A DNA stretch of 55,500 nucleotides from Levilactobacillus fuyuanensis (lineage in GTDB: Bacteria; Bacillota; Bacilli; Lactobacillales; Lactobacillaceae), in contig NZ_RHNZ01000019.1 of assembly GCF_003946395.1 (NCBI RefSeq), positions 1 to 55,500 on the forward strand. Reading direction: 5' to 3'. Positions 53,635 through 55,500 of this stretch are shown in pieces. Position numbers and translations under genes: made by a program. Each line of letters starts with the position of its first letter. Within the stretch, counting starts at the first letter, position 1. The notes below the pieces were generated by a model. That model was not told where the DNA came from. It was given only the letters and a program-made list of their open reading frames with translations, and made no database searches.

Positions 53635-53674
53635 AAAAACGTCCTGTAATTCGCGAAGAATTACGGGACGTTTT
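53635..53674 (-). terminator. Terminator of the dicarboxylate symporter gene
   Basis: Stem AAAACGTCCTGTAATTC / GAATTACGGGACGTTTT, T-rich on both sides, so it may act in both directions. Confidence 0.9.
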
Positions 53675-53683
53675 GCATTATAT

Positions 53684-54970
53684 TTATTTGGTTTTAGCTG
53701 TACGAAGCTCCGCGAGATAATTCTGGCTCTTTTCCTCGCTAAACTCGTGCTCGGAACGACCAATGACCACCGTTGCAAGGGAGTTCCCCACAACGTTGAC
53801 CGCCGTCCGACCCATGTCGACTAAGCGATCGATCCCAGCGATAAACGTCAAGCCACTCATTGGTACCCCAATCGTGGAGACGGTTGCCAGCAGGACCACG
53901 AAGGACGCTCCAGGCACCCCGGCCATCCCTTTACTCGTGATCATCAGAACCACCAGCAAGGTGATCTGCTGCCCCAGGCTCAGGTTAATGTGGTAGGCCT
54001 GTGCCAGAAACAGTGCAGCCAGTGACTGGTAGATGGCAGAACCATCCAGGTTAAACGTGTAACCAGTTGGAATCACGAAGGAAACGATCCCCTGACTGAC
54101 CCCGAACTTATCCATCTTATCAATCAGACGTGGTAAGGTGGCTTCAGAACTGGCGGTTGAGAAGGCCAATACCGCTTCATCCTTAATAACGAAGAGGAGA
54201 TCCTTCAGTCGGAATTTAAACATCCGCGCAACGAGGCCCATGAAGACCACGATGAAGACGGCCATGGTCCCGTAAGCCAAGAGGATGAAATATCCCAATG
54301 GTGCTAGGGCTGAAATCCCCATTTGCGCAATGGTGACCCCAATCAAGGCACAGACCCCAATTGGTGCCGTATGCATAACCCAATTGGTGACCCGGAACAT
54401 GACCTGTGATACAGCATCTAAGAAGTCGATAATGATTTTCCCCTGCTTACCAATAGCAGCCGTTCCTAATCCGAAGAAGACGGAGAAGAAGATGACAGGC
54501 ATCATATCGCCCTCACCTAACGACTTGAAGAAGTTAGTGGGAATAATTCCCAGTAAGGTCGCCCAGATGCCGGAATCCTTGGCTGATTTGGCCGAGGAGA
54601 CGTATTGACTGATGTCTGAACTATGTAGTTGATGAATGTCGATAAAGCTCCCAGGATGGAAGATATTCCCCACCAGAAGCCCTAAGGCAATAGCGATGGT
54701 GGTCATGACTTCAAAGTAAATGATGGTCTTCCCACCGATACGGCCTAATTTCTTAATATCTCCCATGTTGGCAATCCCAACGGTCAAACAGGAGACAACA
54801 ATTGGCAGCACGATCATTTGAATCAGACTGATGAACATGTTCCCAATGTTCTGCATGGCCGTGATTGCCAACTTGTTTTGGTAAAAGACGACACCTAGAA
54901 TAATCCCCAAAACCAGACCAATTAAGATCTGCCACCCTAAACTCAGGCGATAACTACGGTATTTTTTCAT
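53684..54970 (-). CDS. DAACS-family dicarboxylate/amino acid:cation symporter
   Basis: A 428-residue membrane protein with the GltPh fold. LAFSTASSEATLPRLIDKMDKFGV is the serine-rich HP1 hairpin, VIPTGYTFNLDGSAIYQSLAALF helix 7 with the NMDGT-like motif, and TSKGMAGVPGASFVVLLATV the HP2 hairpin. SGLTFIAGIDRLVDMGRTAVNVVGN is helix 8 with the substrate-binding Asp and Asn. It takes up glutamate, aspartate or C4-dicarboxylates with Na+ or H+; which cannot be told. GTGGAAAG precedes the ATG. Upstream lies TTGTGG-N5-CCACAA at 55039. Confidence 0.94.
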   Translation of the reverse strand: MKKYRSYRLSLGWQILIGLVLGIILGVVFYQNKLAITAMQNIGNMFISLIQMIVLPIVVSCLTVGIANMGDIKKLGRIGGKTIIYFEVMTTIAIALGLLVGNIFHPGSFIDIHQLHSSDISQYVSSAKSAKDSGIWATLLGIIPTNFFKSLGEGDMMPVIFFSVFFGLGTAAIGKQGKIIIDFLDAVSQVMFRVTNWVMHTAPIGVCALIGVTIAQMGISALAPLGYFILLAYGTMAVFIVVFMGLVARMFKFRLKDLLFVIKDEAVLAFSTASSEATLPRLIDKMDKFGVSQGIVSFVIPTGYTFNLDGSAIYQSLAALFLAQAYHINLSLGQQITLLVVLMITSKGMAGVPGASFVVLLATVSTIGVPMSGLTFIAGIDRLVDMGRTAVNVVGNSLATVVIGRSEHEFSEEKSQNYLAELRTAKTK

Positions 54971-55302
54971 AATTACTTTCCACCTATTTTCTAAAGATAA
55001 TTCACTTATACCATTCTAAATAATACTTCTCTCATCTCTTGTGGCTAGTCCACAACACTAACTATGATAGCACAAGCCGGGAACGTAACCAAGAGACGAG
55101 CCACAAAGATATTCGAACATATACCTAAGTTTAACTGATAACGTTCGTTTAGAGCTTGTAGACCTCACAGACTGGTGCGTGGTGCAATGCCGACCGAGTG
55201 GGCTTATCTCTGTTATATCAAGACTCACTACGCTTACACGAATGTACGTTTTAAGCACCAAATTGTAAGCAATTAAGTTTGAAACGTTCTAAATTTTTTG
55301 TA
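54971..55302. other. Intergenic region, no gene seen
   Basis: Holds the palindrome TTGTGG-CTAGT-CCACAA (55039-55055), 69 bases before the symporter start, a candidate operator. The open frame at 55058-55261 has no ribosome binding site and low coding quality. Confidence 0.5.
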
Positions 55303-55331
55303 TAAAAAAAGAACCCTCACAGGGTTCTTTT
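55303..55331 (-). terminator. rRNA operon terminator
   Basis: On the minus strand AAAAGAACCCT / AGGGTTCTTTT with seven T, immediately after the 5S gene. Confidence 0.92.
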
Positions 55332-55335
55332 GCTC

Positions 55336-55452
<117 letters not shown>

Positions 55453-55500
55453 CTATAAGAGAACTTCTTCCCTCAAAACTAGATATTATTCAATTATTTT

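Noticed and set aside
53041-53640. Pseudogene of a Mg transporter (MgtE, CorA or MgtA)
   Set aside because: I translated the three forward frames by eye: all have many stops and no recognisable transporter motif such as GMN. A strongly decayed gene cannot be fully excluded without a search.
53599-53793. Open frame over the symporter 3' end
   Set aside because: It is a shadow of the symporter gene and its terminator, out of frame.
55058-55261. Open frame upstream of the rRNA terminator
   Set aside because: No ribosome binding site, no domain and irregular composition.

Overview
The window reads as chromosomal DNA from a Lactobacillaceae bacterium, most likely a heterofermentative species of the Levilactobacillus brevis type. 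The signs are LysM/Apf-type secreted proteins, a bifunctional alcohol/aldehyde dehydrogenase, glucose-6-phosphate and 6-phosphogluconate dehydrogenases, many strong GGAGG ribosome binding sites, several TTG and GTG starts, and CtsR, CIRCE, PerR, Rex and cre-type sites. The species is an inference from gene style, not a search result.

Layout. 0-3.4 kb: three secreted Apf-like proteins and a flavodoxin. 3.5-8.4 kb: adhE and a membrane-anchored glycerophosphodiesterase. 8.5-16.5 kb: a MazEF-type toxin-antitoxin pair, a DUF1836-like protein, a cation P-type ATPase, an aldo/keto reductase, hsp20 with CtsR and CIRCE sites, and a CNNM/CorC-type membrane protein. 16.5-26.7 kb: transporters (AEC, MATE, two MFS), an ABC-F ATPase behind an attenuator-like leader, NrdI plus a nitroreductase, and a divergent AAA ATPase. 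26.9-33.2 kb: two tandem small HMA proteins with a Dps-like ferritin, a GH31 glucosidase bracketed by a repeat, and a heavy-metal P1B ATPase. The metal operon and the ATPase share one Crp/Fnr-type palindrome with identical promoter geometry. 33.3-35.1 kb: two secreted proteins. 35.4-43.4 kb: a rhamnoside or pectin-fragment locus (GH28, AraC regulator, MFS, GH78, GPH symporter) that is visibly AT-richer than its surroundings. 43.6-52.6 kb: aldo/keto reductases, zwf, gnd, a GNAT/MarR divergent pair, an SDR protein and a PerR-type peroxiredoxin. 52.7-55.5 kb: an M-box magnesium riboswitch followed by a large structured RNA instead of a magnesium transporter, a dicarboxylate symporter, and the 5S rRNA end of an rRNA operon on the minus strand.

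How it fits together. zwf and gnd supply the oxidative pentose phosphate branch and AdhE disposes of the reducing power, with Rex-like and cre-like sites upstream of adhE. The HMA/HMA/Dps operon and the P1B ATPase look like one metal or oxidative-stress regulon. The most unusual stretch is 52.75-53.5 kb: a complete Mg-sensing switch (promoter, aptamer, antiterminator, terminator) followed about 40 bases later by roughly 450 bases of nested helices with no credible protein gene. The ABC-F leader (promoter, two mini-ORFs, terminator) is the second strongest regulatory finding.
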